From: Fulvivirga sediminis
GTDB lineage: Bacteria; Bacteroidota; Bacteroidia; Cytophagales; Cyclobacteriaceae
Assembly: GCF_016757215.1 (NCBI RefSeq)
Contig: NZ_JAESIY010000012.1
Span: 1 to 64,000 of the forward strand
Reading direction: 5' to 3'
Length of the DNA stretch: 64,000 nt
Shown here: one piece after another, positions 43,766-53,207 of the stretch
Layout: every line of letters starts with the position of its first letter
Numbering within the stretch: the stretch's first letter is position 1
Made by a program: the position numbers and the translations under genes
Notes under the pieces: generated by a model
Seen by the model: only the letters and a program-made list of their open reading frames with translations
What the model was told of the DNA's origin: nothing
Database searches by the model: none

Positions 43766-44140
43766 TGAGGCGAAATGCTTTTATTTAATTGTAAGGGTTT
43801 AATAATAATTTATAATTATCACTTATCAATGTATATTTTCACATTGAAGTGGCTAATTTGGCCCAAATAAGCAGCACTTCAAAGTAATAAACTAACTTTC
43901 TTACTAATCTTTTACAATCGGTAAATGGTTTGAAACAGAGTGCTATAACACAGCATAGCCTCAAAACTATTAATTCTCATAAATTTTGAATCCAAATGAT
44001 TTTTGACATAAGTATTTCTGTCTAACGATAGCTTTTCTTTCAAAGCCATAAAATATTTTTGTAGTTATTAAAAAAACTGATTGATAAAGTAATCTAAATG
44101 ACCATATAATCGTTTAAGATAGGAATAAAAGCGTGTACTC
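43766..44140. other. Divergent intergenic region, no gene seen
   Basis: A 375-bp A+T-rich gap between the symporter and the hemolysin III family gene. TATTTTTG at 44054-44061 matches the -7 consensus for the plus-strand gene, but no TTG is found at the right distance upstream. No open frame or strong hairpin was found. Confidence 0.4.
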
Positions 44141-44785
44141 ATGGAAAAGATCATACTCACTTACTATAATAAAAAAGAGGAATACTTAAATGTTATTACT
44201 CACTTCGTAGGCTTTTTACTAAGTATTGCTGCCTTAGCTCTACTGGTTACTTACTCCGCGCTAGAAGGTACCGTGTGGCATATCGTTAGTTTTTCCATCT
44301 ATGGTAGCAGTATGGCGGTTTTGTACCTATCTTCTACCCTATATCACGCAGCCAAAAAGAAGACTTTAAGAAGAAAACTAAATGTACTGGACCATGCGGC
44401 CATTTATTTACTGATAGCGGGCACCTATACTCCTTTCTGTTTGATTGCGCTCAAAGGCCCGTTAGGTTGGACTATTTTAGGCATAACCTGGGGCATTGCA
44501 CTAATAGGCATAATTTTGAAGTTTTTCTTTACAGGAAGATTCAATAAAGTATCTACCATTAGCTATGTTCTTCTCGGTTGGATTGCTGTATTCGCCACCA
44601 AACCTTTAATAGAGAATCTGCCTACACCAGGCTTAATATACTTGCTGCTTGGCGGACTGTGCTATACCGTTGGAGCCATATTTTATTCTATTGAAAGAAT
44701 CCCTTACAATCACGCTATTTTCCATTTTTGGGTGTTAGGAGGGTCTGTAATGCACTTTATAGCTGTATTCTTCTACCTGTTGTAA
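44141..44785 (+). CDS. Hemolysin III / PAQR-family membrane protein
   Basis: A 214-residue seven-helix protein of the YqfA/hemolysin III family (PAQR superfamily). Conserved metal-site residues are visible: the Glu/His of ITHFVGF, SSTLYHA (Ser and His), LDHAAIYLLIAGTYTPF (Asp/His), and the C-terminal HAIFHFWVLGGSVMHF histidines. Such proteins coordinate zinc and belong to the alkaline-ceramidase-like CREST superfamily; the haemolysin name is historical. It stands alone, divergent from the symporter. Confidence 0.92.
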   Translation: MEKIILTYYNKKEEYLNVITHFVGFLLSIAALALLVTYSALEGTVWHIVSFSIYGSSMAVLYLSSTLYHAAKKKTLRRKLNVLDHAAIYLLIAGTYTPFCLIALKGPLGWTILGITWGIALIGIILKFFFTGRFNKVSTISYVLLGWIAVFATKPLIENLPTPGLIYLLLGGLCYTVGAIFYSIERIPYNHAIFHFWVLGGSVMHFIAVFFYLL

Positions 44786-44872
44786 ATTACTCCAGCATAG
44801 GGTTATACATCATCACTGCATGATTTTCTGTGATGAGTTCATCGGTATGGAGATTTACTCAAAAAATAATCT

Positions 44873-45326
44873 CTACTTATCATCTATTACGCGGGTTTTA
44901 GGCAAGGAGTCATGCCAACCTATGGCTCCATTTCCTCCAAAAAAAGAGAATGAATCAAAAGGTATGCACCTGGCAAAGGATCTGCCTATAACCTGAAGTA
45001 AAGATGGACGGCCTCTCTCTAATGTCACTACCTTGGTCTTAGTCACAAATTTGCCCACTGTTTTGCCAAAGCTGGCTTCCATTATCACGTGATAAAACAA
45101 ATAAAGCACTGCAGCTATTAAGTTTAGGTTATTCTCACTCATTTCAGGACCTACAGTAAAAAAAACCGAGGATCAGAGTTACTAGAATCATTAAAAAATA
45201 ATATACTATTGAGTCTATGATAAGATTGGCAAACCTTTTTCCTGCACTGGCTAGATTAATTTTCACATAGTCTGCGCCTTTCGTTTGATCAACAAAATCT
45301 AATATTTCTTCCATCTTATTATACAT
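44873..45326 (-). pseudogene. RDD-family membrane protein split by a homopolymer frameshift
   Basis: Two adjacent frames make one RDD protein. The 5' part (45326-45144) reads KRFANLIIDSIVYYFLMILVTLILGFF, the first RDD helix with the family Arg/Asp; the 3' part (ending 44873) gives LIAAVLYLFYHVIMEASFGKTVGKFVTKTKVV and GRSFARCIPFDSFSFF. The break falls in a run of eight A at 45158-45165. Seven would join the frames as FFFTVGPEMSENN. It may be a true pseudogene, a sequencing error or a phase-variable tract. Function of RDD proteins is largely unknown. Confidence 0.8.
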
Positions 45327-45451
45327 TAATTAAAACCATATTATAATTAAGGATAATAAAATTTAAATTCAAAATATTATATAACTTTATTTATTTTTAT
45401 TAATATTATTAATTGATTTTATATATTTAATATAATCAATATTTAATTTCT

Positions 45452-45838
45452 TTATTTTTTATTTGACTCTTGATTCTGTAAAAAAACAACTTCTTCATCG
45501 GTAAATAATCTGGATCTAATCATAAACCGTACACCCAATGGAATTTCCAAAGAAAAGCTTGAACCTCTGCCTGGCGTTACATCTAACGTTAGGTGGGTAT
45601 GCTTCCAATACTCATATTGGTCTCTAGACATGTAAAAAGAACAGCCTTCTACCTCACCCAGCTTCACATCACTTTCGCCTATTTTAAATTCGCCATCTTC
45701 AAAACACATAGGAGATGATCCATCGCAGCAGCCTCCGCTCTGATGAAACATCAGATCTCCATACTGACCCTTTAACTCATTAATGACCTGAGCAGCCCCC
45801 TCTGTTACATCTACTCTACTTACTTTATTTAAACTCAT
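45452..45838 (-). CDS. DUF779 protein, aldehyde dehydrogenase partner
   Basis: A 128-residue DUF779 family member. The signature FHQSGGCCDGSSPMC (about 31-45), with its cluster of cysteines, may bind a metal or react with aldehydes. The later part carries SRDQYEYWKHTHLTLDVTPGRGSSFSLE. DUF779 genes are frequently next to aldehyde dehydrogenases, as here. It is separated from the dehydrogenase by a small terminator and an inverted repeat, so it probably has its own promoter. The enzymatic or chaperone role is unknown. Confidence 0.88.
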   Translation of the reverse strand: MSLNKVSRVDVTEGAAQVINELKGQYGDLMFHQSGGCCDGSSPMCFEDGEFKIGESDVKLGEVEGCSFYMSRDQYEYWKHTHLTLDVTPGRGSSFSLEIPLGVRFMIRSRLFTDEEVVFLQNQESNKK

Positions 45839-45854
45839 ATGATTAATTATTAAA

Positions 45855-45904
45855 ATACCGGTAAAAAATAATCATCTAAAATATGATCCATTTCTTACCG
45901 GTAT
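45855..45904. promoter_or_regulatory. Inverted repeat before the DUF779 gene, candidate operator
   Basis: ATACCGGTAA (45855-45864) and TTACCGGTAT (45895-45904) are exact inverted 10-bp copies, each containing the palindrome TACCGGTA, with centres 40 bp apart. They lie 17-66 bp upstream of the DUF779 start codon, where a regulator would act. No copy was seen before the dehydrogenase gene. Confidence 0.5.
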
Positions 45905-45922
45905 AGCATTAACAAAAAATTA

Positions 45923-45941
45923 CGGGACTATAAGCATCCCG
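45923..45941 (-). terminator. Terminator of the aldehyde dehydrogenase gene
   Basis: A short G+C stem (CGGGA / TCCCG, 9-nt loop) 16 bp after the dehydrogenase stop codon. On the minus strand it is followed by TAA and a run of six T. Confidence 0.6.
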
Positions 45942-45956
45942 AAATCGACCTATCTA

Positions 45957-47480
45957 CTAAAAGAAACCTAACTTATTCTTATCATAAGAAATAAGCATGT
46001 TCTTGGTATTTCTATAATGATCAAGCATCATTTTATGGTTCTCTCTACCAAAGCCAGACTTCTTATAACCTCCAAAAGGAGCGTGAGCAGGATAAGTATG
46101 GTAACAGTTTACCCACACCCTACCTGCCTTAATGGCTCTCGGCATCTGATATATTTCATGAGCATCTCTTGTCCATAGACCCGCACCTAAACCGTATAGC
46201 GTATCATTTGCTATGTTTAGGGCATCGTCCACATCTTTGAAAGTGGTTACCGAGGTTACAGGGCCAAATATCTCTTCCTGAAAAACCCTCATTTTATTAT
46301 GCCCTTTAAAAATGGTTGGTTTTACATAGTATCCATTTTCTAAACCAGAGTTGAGGTTTGCAGCCTCTCCTCCGCATAATACTTCGGCTCCTTCCTTCTT
46401 ACCTATATCCAGATAAGACAGTATTTTTTCGAACTGATCATTAGAAGCTTGTGCACCCATCATGGTATCTTCAGCCAAAGGATGTCCCATTTTTATGGCC
46501 TTAGTTCTCTCTACGACCTTCTCCATGAATCGATCATAGATAGACTCATGTACCAGCACCCTAGAAGGGCAAGTACATACCTCTCCTTGATTAAGCGCAA
46601 ACATTACTGCTCCTTCCACACATTTATCAAAGAACTCATCATCGGCTTCCGCTATGCTAGGCATAAAAATATTAGGGGACTTACCTCCCAACTCCATAGT
46701 TACAGGAATCAGGTTTTCTGAGGCGTATTGCATGATTAGTCTACCTGTAGTAGTTTCACCTGTAAATGCCACCTTAGCGATACGAGGAGATGTAGCCAGG
46801 GGCTTACCAGCCTCCGGACCATAGCCAGTTACAATATTCAGCACGCCTGGTGGCACTACCTCTTGTATCAATTCCATGAGCACCATAATACTCGTAGGCG
46901 TTTGTTCAGCAGGCTTCACTACAGTACAACATCCTGCAGCCAGGGCTGGTGCTATCTTCCAAGTAGCCATTAGCAATGGAAAATTCCAGGGGATAATCTG
47001 CCCTACTACACCAAGAGGCTCTTGTAAGTTAATGCTTACCGTATTAGCATCATGTTCAGAAATGGAGCTTTCATCTGCTCTAATAGCTCCTGCGAAATAA
47101 CGGAAATGGTCCACACAAAGGGGTAAATCAGCGGCAAGCGTCTCTCTTATAGCCTTACCGTTATCTACCGTTTCTACCCTAGCCAGATAATCTAAATTAT
47201 CTTCTATGATATCAGCAATCTTGAGTAATACTCTGCTACGCTCAGCGGCGGCCGTGGTAGACCATTTTGGAAAGGCCTTATGTGCTGCGTTGATAGCCTT
47301 TTCTATATCTTCTTTATTTCCTCTAGCGGCCCTGGTAAAAGGCTTACCGTCTATAGGGCTAATATTATCAAAATATTCACCACTGCTGGGAGCTTCCCAC
47401 TTGCCTCCTATAAAATGATCATAGTGAGGCTTAAAATCAGGCCTTTTTACGGCCTTTTCTTCTTTTGTTAATGTTTCCAT
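45957..47480 (-). CDS. NAD(P)-dependent aldehyde dehydrogenase
   Basis: A 507-residue cytoplasmic enzyme of the AcoD/ExaC-like group that oxidises aldehydes (acetaldehyde or similar) to acids. The catalytic Glu is in [10 protein letters not shown] and the catalytic Cys in [11 protein letters not shown] (about residue 307). Cofactor-loop motifs are FTGETTTGR and PWNFPLL. The C-terminal family motif [16 protein letters not shown] is intact. It is divergent from the AraC-type regulator at 47663, which probably controls it, and upstream of the DUF779 gene. No frameshift; full usual length. Confidence 0.95.
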   Translation of the reverse strand: METLTKEEKAVKRPDFKPHYDHFIGGKWEAPSSGEYFDNISPIDGKPFTRAARGNKEDIEKAINAAHKAFPKWSTTAAAERSRVLLKIADIIEDNLDYLARVETVDNGKAIRETLAADLPLCVDHFRYFAGAIRADESSISEHDANTVSINLQEPLGVVGQIIPWNFPLLMATWKIAPALAAGCCTVVKPAEQTPTSIMVLMELIQEVVPPGVLNIVTGYGPEAGKPLATSPRIAKVAFTGETTTGRLIMQYASENLIPVTMELGGKSPNIFMPSIAEADDEFFDKCVEGAVMFALNQGEVCTCPSRVLVHESIYDRFMEKVVERTKAIKMGHPLAEDTMMGAQASNDQFEKILSYLDIGKKEGAEVLCGGEAANLNSGLENGYYVKPTIFKGHNKMRVFQEEIFGPVTSVTTFKDVDDALNIANDTLYGLGAGLWTRDAHEIYQMPRAIKAGRVWVNCYHTYPAHAPFGGYKKSGFGRENHKMMLDHYRNTKNMLISYDKNKLGFF

Positions 47481-47662
47481 AGTAGCGTCTTTTAGTTATA
47501 CCAACTAATGTGCAAAAAACAGCCTCCAAAATCTTTGCAAATGATCTAAATCTATGTGCTTAGCGTATAAAAAACGAAATAACAATCAGAAAACGATTTA
47601 AAAATATATTCAGACAATAAATAAGCCTTTATAAATCGTTATCTTTATTTAAAAGAGATTTT

Positions 47663-48595
47663 ATGGAAAAGTACACAATCAGTTCATCGCCCACCAGAAA
47701 AAAGAGCTCGCTAACCACTCTGATAGAAAATAAAAGTGCTTATACATTTGATCGTTGTGAACTTAATTTCTTTGAAACACACCAATATGCAGAAAATGTA
47801 AGCCTTGCCTTCGACAGTTTTGCACTTACGAGTATGCTCAAAGGCAAAAAAGTGATGACGCTGCCACACCAGCCGTCCTTTGATTACCTACCCGGTGAGT
47901 CTGTAATTTTGCCTCCTGGGGAGGTAATGAATATTAATTTCCCGGAAGCCCGCCTAGACAATCCCACTCAGTGCCTTGCGCTCACCATTTCTGATGAGAT
48001 GATAAAAAAGACGTTAGACAAGCTCTGTGAATATTTTCCTAAAGCTGACACTTGGGGACAATGGCAAATTGATTACTCCTCCTTTCATCTTACTAACACT
48101 CAAGAACTGGCTGACACCATTAACAGAATAGTGAGCATTACTAAAAAAGAAAAAGGTAAAATCAAGGAAATGATGATAGAGCTCACACTGCAAGAGATGC
48201 TAGTAAGACTCATGCAAACACAGGCTCGAATGCTATTTGAATACTCTTATAAGCAACTATCATCATCTAACTCTCTGGCAGCTGCCATAGAATACATTAA
48301 ACTGAATCTAAGAGACAAAATAAAATTAGATCAGGTAGCTAAAAAAGCATGTATGAGCAGAGCGAGTTTCTTTAAAAAATTCAAAGAGACCATGGGTGAA
48401 ACTCCCAATCATTTTATTTTAAAAGAAAGAATAAAGCTTGCTAAAGCTGCTCTAAAAAACTCCAATAAAAACATAACAGAAGTTTGCTACGCTAGTGGCT
48501 TTGAAAACTTGTCACACTTCATACGCACATTTAAGCAGGAAGTGGGCAGCTCACCTAAGCATTGGCAAATGTCTACCCTATCTGCGAGCTCGTAA
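47663..48595 (+). CDS. AraC-family transcriptional regulator
   Basis: A 310-residue regulator with an AraC-type N-terminal ligand-binding part (about 30-190; SFDYLPGESVILPPGE resembles the cupin-like sensor) and a C-terminal double helix-turn-helix (about 210-305). The first motif is KLDQVAKKACMSRASFFKKFKETMG; the second is ITEVCYASGFENLSHFIRTFKQEVGSSPKHW. It is divergent from the aldehyde dehydrogenase gene across a 182-bp gap, a common arrangement for aldehyde- or alcohol-responsive control. TATCTTTA at 47640-47647 may be part of its -7 element. Confidence 0.92.
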   Translation: MEKYTISSSPTRKKSSLTTLIENKSAYTFDRCELNFFETHQYAENVSLAFDSFALTSMLKGKKVMTLPHQPSFDYLPGESVILPPGEVMNINFPEARLDNPTQCLALTISDEMIKKTLDKLCEYFPKADTWGQWQIDYSSFHLTNTQELADTINRIVSITKKEKGKIKEMMIELTLQEMLVRLMQTQARMLFEYSYKQLSSSNSLAAAIEYIKLNLRDKIKLDQVAKKACMSRASFFKKFKETMGETPNHFILKERIKLAKAALKNSNKNITEVCYASGFENLSHFIRTFKQEVGSSPKHWQMSTLSASS

Positions 48596-48633
48596 AACAC
48601 AAAACCGAGCTATGAGACCCGGTATTTGTGTTT
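48595..48633. terminator. Convergent terminator between araC-type and permease genes
   Basis: AAACACAAA and ACCG pair with CGGT and TTTGTGTTT around a 12-nt loop, with one bulge. The hairpin starts within the AraC stop region and ends 13 bp before the permease stop codon. Confidence 0.75.
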
Positions 48634-48645
48634 AATGCAAATCTT

Positions 48646-51033
48646 TTAATCATTTCTAATAACATCAGCAGGATTCTTTAATGCAGCATGTATAGTTTGT
48701 GTGCTAATAGTTATTAAAGAAACCAGCACTAACACAAAGCCTGAGAAAAAGAATACCTCCCATGGCATATCTATATGATAGGCAAACTCTTTTAGCCACC
48801 GATCCATCAGATACCATGACAATGGTATGGCTACAGCATAAGCCACTAGTATTAGTTTCATAAAGTCTGCAGAGAGCAAGCCTGCTATCTGCATTAAAGA
48901 GGCTCCTAAAACTTTCCTAATCCCTATCTCCTTCATTCTATGACTAATGGCAAGCGCTGAAAGTCCCAACAAGCCTAAACATCCTAGAAATACTGCTAGG
49001 GACGTGAAAAACAAAAACAACTCACCCAGCTTCCTGTCATTAGCGTACAGCGCATTGTATTCATCATCAAGAAAAGTAGGACTGTAAGGAAGGTCTGGCA
49101 ATATTTCGGACCATTTATTACTTATTAAAGATAAGGCCTGTCCCATATCATCTCCGCTAACCCTCAGCATCATTTCATTATAACTGTCATTTAAAAACAA
49201 TACTAAAGGACCTACTTTTTCATGCAAAGGAGTGAAATGAAAATCTCCCATAACTCCAATAATTACTGTGTTATCAGATTTAAAATCGATACGCTTGCCT
49301 ATAGCCTCTTCAGGGCTCCAGCCTAAAGCACTGGCAGCTTCTTTATTAATAATTACTGGCATTTCCAGAGCACTTACAGAATCAGTAGAACTTAGAACCA
49401 TTCTTTTTTGATCTTGCTCCGTAAAATCACGCCCCGCCAGCAGCTGAATTTTCAAGGTATTCAAATAATTATATTCCACAGGATTAGCAGCTGTCATTAC
49501 GTCCCTACCATCATTAGTGGTAAAACCATCTCCCCAGTCAATTTTAGTAGGTGTTTCATACGCCATAGTAATGCTCTCTACTGAAGATAGCTGCTCAAAA
49601 TTAGATTTAATAAGATCATATTTTTTCACCGCATCATTATTTATAGGCAATACAATCACATGCTCTCTGGAATAACCCAGGTCAGTATTTTGAATGAAAT
49701 GTAACTGCTCATAAATAACCAATGCGCAGATAATCAATCCTGCAGATACGATGAACTGAAAAACCATCAGTCCATTTCTGAGCCTAATTCCTGCTGCAGA
49801 GCTCTTCACCGTTCCTTTTAAGGTTTTTGAAGGCACAAGCCGAGTGAGTACCACGGCCGGATACATTCCTGCCATAAGAGATATGATCAGCAAGACAGCT
49901 ACTATGATGAAAAAAGGTTTTACGCTCAACAAAATTGATATAGAATAATTTCTCTCCAAGATCACATTAAAAAAGGGCTGTAAGGCAGTGGCTATGGCTA
50001 TGGCGAGTACAGCGGCAATAAAAACGCAAATAATTGCCTCACTGATGTATTGCATTAAAAGTTGACTACGGCTAGCCCCCATCACCTTTCTCACTCCTAC
50101 TTCTGTGCCTCTCTCTACTGCTCTAGCTGTAGACAAATTGATATAGTTAATACAGGCAATTAAAAGAATAAGTGCAGCTACCACACTAAAAAGATAAACA
50201 TAGGTGATATTAAAGTTGGGCTCTAAACCGGATAATTTAGAATGCAAATGGACATCAGAAAATTGCTCCAGATTGAAAGTTAGATAGTTACCATCAGAAA
50301 AACCCAATGCTGTCCGTTGGCCATCCATATAGCCTGTGATCTTTTGTTGCAGGCCGTCAAAATCACTCTCATTCTTCAGTAATAAGTAGGTAATGTAATT
50401 GGCTGATGACCACAATTCATTTTTATAAGCATTTAAGGAAGAAAATGAACCTATAAAATCATACTTAATTTGCGAATTTTCCGGGGCTTCTTCCACTATA
50501 CCTGTCACTTCATAATCCCTATTATCGACTTTGATAGACTGCCCTATAGGATTTTCATCTCCAAAATACTTCATCACCATGGCTGGGGTAAGCAACACCT
50601 TATTGGGAGCATTAAGGGCCTTTGCAGGATTTCCCTTTAGAAGATGAAAAGAAAACATATCAAACAAAGTAGAATCTGCATGTAAAAATGCTTCTTCTTT
50701 AAAAAGCTTATGCTGATACTTGACCGTTCTGGGGGAATTATCAAAACGGATGACTGACTCAACTTCAGGAAACTCACGATACAAAGTAGGTGCTACTATA
50801 GACCCTGTTACTGCATGGTAGCTGTGCTTTCCTGAATAGACATATTCCATAGTTACACGAGCCAACCTATCCTTTTTCTCATGAAACTGATCATACCCAG
50901 ATTCTTGCCATACAAACAATATCAATAGTATACTAAAGGCAAAACCAATTGCCAAACCTGTTATATTAAGAAACGTAAAACGCTTATGGCGAAGAAAATA
51001 ACGAACTGCTGAGATAAAATAATTTCGTATCAT
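48646..51033 (-). CDS. MacB/FtsX-type ABC transporter permease 5 (isolated)
   Basis: A 795-residue permease of the same family as those at 12-24 kb, here without a neighbouring paralogue. First FtsX signature ERGTEVGVRKVMGAS after CINYINLSTARAV, second KEIGIRKVLGASLMQIAGLL, C-terminus NPADVIRND. The charged motif of copy one has VMG where the others have VLG. A sigma-54-like GGGCAC element is visible about 100 bp upstream on its strand, but the -12 GC is replaced by TC. No ATPase or regulator gene is adjacent. Confidence 0.92.
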   Translation of the reverse strand: MIRNYFISAVRYFLRHKRFTFLNITGLAIGFAFSILLILFVWQESGYDQFHEKKDRLARVTMEYVYSGKHSYHAVTGSIVAPTLYREFPEVESVIRFDNSPRTVKYQHKLFKEEAFLHADSTLFDMFSFHLLKGNPAKALNAPNKVLLTPAMVMKYFGDENPIGQSIKVDNRDYEVTGIVEEAPENSQIKYDFIGSFSSLNAYKNELWSSANYITYLLLKNESDFDGLQQKITGYMDGQRTALGFSDGNYLTFNLEQFSDVHLHSKLSGLEPNFNITYVYLFSVVAALILLIACINYINLSTARAVERGTEVGVRKVMGASRSQLLMQYISEAIICVFIAAVLAIAIATALQPFFNVILERNYSISILLSVKPFFIIVAVLLIISLMAGMYPAVVLTRLVPSKTLKGTVKSSAAGIRLRNGLMVFQFIVSAGLIICALVIYEQLHFIQNTDLGYSREHVIVLPINNDAVKKYDLIKSNFEQLSSVESITMAYETPTKIDWGDGFTTNDGRDVMTAANPVEYNYLNTLKIQLLAGRDFTEQDQKRMVLSSTDSVSALEMPVIINKEAASALGWSPEEAIGKRIDFKSDNTVIIGVMGDFHFTPLHEKVGPLVLFLNDSYNEMMLRVSGDDMGQALSLISNKWSEILPDLPYSPTFLDDEYNALYANDRKLGELFLFFTSLAVFLGCLGLLGLSALAISHRMKEIGIRKVLGASLMQIAGLLSADFMKLILVAYAVAIPLSWYLMDRWLKEFAYHIDMPWEVFFFSGFVLVLVSLITISTQTIHAALKNPADVIRND

Positions 51034-51153
51034 AGAGTTTAGTTTGGTTACCTTGTGCCCTTACAAAGCAGATGCCACCTCTCAAAACTGTACATTTAAC
51101 ACATTTTATCAAAGTAAATGAATCAAACGTGCCCTTTCTCGAACACCCAACCC

Positions 51154-51165
51154 TCCGATATCGGA
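51154..51165. promoter_or_regulatory. Perfect 12-bp palindrome upstream of permease 5
   Basis: TCCGATATCGGA is fully self-complementary. It lies 121-132 bp before the permease ATG and just past the terminator at 51180-51205. It could be an operator; nothing else supports that. Confidence 0.35.
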
Positions 51166-51179
51166 CGCTAACAACAAAA

Positions 51180-51205
51180 ATCCCGCGACCATAATGGCCC
51201 GGGAT
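51180..51205 (-). terminator. Strong minus-strand terminator
   Basis: On the minus strand ATCCCGGGCCAT pairs with ATGGTCGCGGGAT (one G bulge and one G-T pair) and is followed by five T. It ends a transcript coming from higher coordinates, either the kinase mRNA or a separate small transcript. Confidence 0.75.
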
Positions 51206-51594
51206 CCTACTCTCCAGCAAAAAATCAGTCATCTAACTTAAACTACTATTCTTCTTCAACCATGGGTATCTTTTAATGTATCTATATACAAGCTCTACTT
51301 TTATCAAACTTCTCTTCTAAAATGATCATAAGCAATTATACATGTGGGTGTCATCTTTGCTTTGATCTTAAGTAAAACTAAAAATCAAATTAAATTTTTT
51401 CAATGAGAAATTGCACGTATTTTATCACTACGCATATATACTTAGTGATGAGAATAAACTCGTAATGGAATGCTACTGAATAGGAAAATAGTTTATGAAA
51501 ACCCAAAAATGAGTATCGTCGATTATCGAATAAAGAATTTTGACGAAAATAAATAAAACGGAGTCCCATTTCAGAAAATCCATTTTTTTTTATA

Positions 51595-53130
51595 TTACCG
51601 TACTTTATTATTGCTTTTCCGAGATTCTGAAACCAGATATTTGCGCTTTTGATTAGGTATTTCCATGGTAATCCATGACCCTACCTCTACTTGTGAGCCT
51701 ATATTTAATTTGCCATCAAGGTTATCTAAAGCCTCTTTAACTATAAATAATCCCAAGCCTGAACCAGCAGATAGAGAAGACGCTTTATAAAATAAATTGC
51801 ATACCTGATTAATGTGTTTATCTTCAATCCCCACACCATTATCAAATACTGTAATTACTACATTATCATTTTGCTCCATCACTGTTACCTCTACCGTAGA
51901 CTGCGCTTTGGCAGGATCTCTAAATGCAATGGCATTTTTAATGAGCTGATCTAGTATAATTTCTATTTTTTCTTCGTCAGAATAGAAGTAAAAGCTTTCA
52001 TCCACATCCACTTTCCATTGTATAGATTTGCTTTCAGGATCACGGGTATATTCACTAATTATATTCCATATAAGCCTTTGCATGTCTATCCTTTCGTAGT
52101 TAGACTCGTAGTAGTTTATTCTGGTGAGATAAGCAATATTTTTAATAACAGTATCAAGACCAAAGGCAGTTTGTTCTATAAGGTTAACATACTTTTCTAC
52201 TGTATCATTTTGAACCTCTCCTTTAATTAGGTTAACCAAACCCATAATAGAGGTAAGTGGTGAACGCAAATCATGTGAAGTACTGTATAAAAACTGTTCT
52301 AACTGAAAGCTTACCCTCTTCAATTGTGTGTTTGTGGTTTTTAAGTACTTTTCATACTCCGTATATTGTGTAAGGTCTAGCACTACCCAGTTATAAATAT
52401 ATTCAGCATTTCTATTTCTATGCACGCTAATATTGGCCAAACCTCTAATAAGTCCTCCATTGTTTTTCCTAAGCCAGACTTGCTCCGTAATCATATTTGT
52501 CTCAGAAGAATTAAGTTCTTCCTTAATACGATGAAAATCTCCACTTAGAATTTCATTAATTCCTTTCTTTCGGGCTGCTAATAGAGATGGATAGTCTAGT
52601 GTCTTAGCAAATAGCCTATTAAAATATATGAGCTTTCCATCTTCGGTACACCGAAAGATTAGCTCAAAAGTACTACTAGCTATCAACTTAGAAAATGCTA
52701 ATGACTCCTTTACCAGGCTAGATATAGGGTGATTTTCCGACACTTGGTCTACTTTTGCAATGAAGTATTTTATCCCTTCATTCCTAAAGCAGCGCAAGCT
52801 AAGATTTACATATTCACTTTTAGTAAATATGTTAAAACTATGGGAACGGTTATGCTCACAGGAATTCAGAAAACTGTATACCTCTTCTTCTTGATCGATT
52901 TGTCCTGGGTAATTTAGAATTTCATCCAAGCATCCAACCTCTCCAAAAATTTCCTCAAATAAATCATTGCTTTGAACTATTCTCTTTTCGCTATTTATAA
53001 TAGCTACTCCCTGTTTACCCTTTAACAAATGATCAAACACCCCGCTAAGCGTGCTACTCTTAAAATCACTATTGGGTGAAAGTTCCATATAAGAAGGCTT
53101 TATTAATGTCATGTATAAAGGTAATCTCAT
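51595..53130 (-). CDS. Cytoplasmic PAS histidine kinase
   Basis: A 511-residue kinase with no membrane helix. A PAS-like segment sits at about 40-130 (GVAIINSEKRIVQSNDLFEEIFG) and a second at about 150-265 (ELIFRCTEDGKLIYFNRLFAKTLDYP, with WLRKNNGGLIRGLANISV). A short coiled stretch follows, then HisKA with His286 (YSTSHDLRSPLTSIMGLV), N box LIKNAIAFRDP, G1 DNGVGIED and G2 GSGLGLFIVKEALDNL. The start is uncertain, as Met at residue 7 or 15 is also possible. The nearest regulator is the NarL-type gene upstream at 53208, which already has its own kinase. Confidence 0.9.
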   Translation of the reverse strand: MRLPLYMTLIKPSYMELSPNSDFKSSTLSGVFDHLLKGKQGVAIINSEKRIVQSNDLFEEIFGEVGCLDEILNYPGQIDQEEEVYSFLNSCEHNRSHSFNIFTKSEYVNLSLRCFRNEGIKYFIAKVDQVSENHPISSLVKESLAFSKLIASSTFELIFRCTEDGKLIYFNRLFAKTLDYPSLLAARKKGINEILSGDFHRIKEELNSSETNMITEQVWLRKNNGGLIRGLANISVHRNRNAEYIYNWVVLDLTQYTEYEKYLKTTNTQLKRVSFQLEQFLYSTSHDLRSPLTSIMGLVNLIKGEVQNDTVEKYVNLIEQTAFGLDTVIKNIAYLTRINYYESNYERIDMQRLIWNIISEYTRDPESKSIQWKVDVDESFYFYSDEEKIEIILDQLIKNAIAFRDPAKAQSTVEVTVMEQNDNVVITVFDNGVGIEDKHINQVCNLFYKASSLSAGSGLGLFIVKEALDNLDGKLNIGSQVEVGSWITMEIPNQKRKYLVSESRKSNNKVR

Positions 53131-53207
53131 AGCAAGCCATCTTCAATCGCAAATTAATTGTATATTAGTATACGTAATATAAATCAATAAACACTACGAG
53201 TAACTAC

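Larger units (their letters stand above)
51034..51594. other. Long intergenic region with a terminator and a perfect palindrome
   Basis: A 561-bp gap on the minus-strand side between the PAS kinase and permease 5. It contains the terminator at 51180-51205 and the palindrome at 51154-51165. The 390 bases between the kinase stop and that terminator have only very short frames (for example 17 codons from an ATG near 51359), so they may be a long 3' UTR or an unannotated small RNA. Confidence 0.5.

Noticed and set aside
51120-51140. Sigma-54-like GGGCAC element before permease 5
   Set aside because: The -24 half is good, but the -12 GC is replaced by TC, so the match is incomplete.
50984-51232. 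82-codon minus-strand frame spanning the terminator at 51180
   Set aside because: It runs through a strong hairpin and into the permease start in another frame; composition and sequence do not look like a protein.
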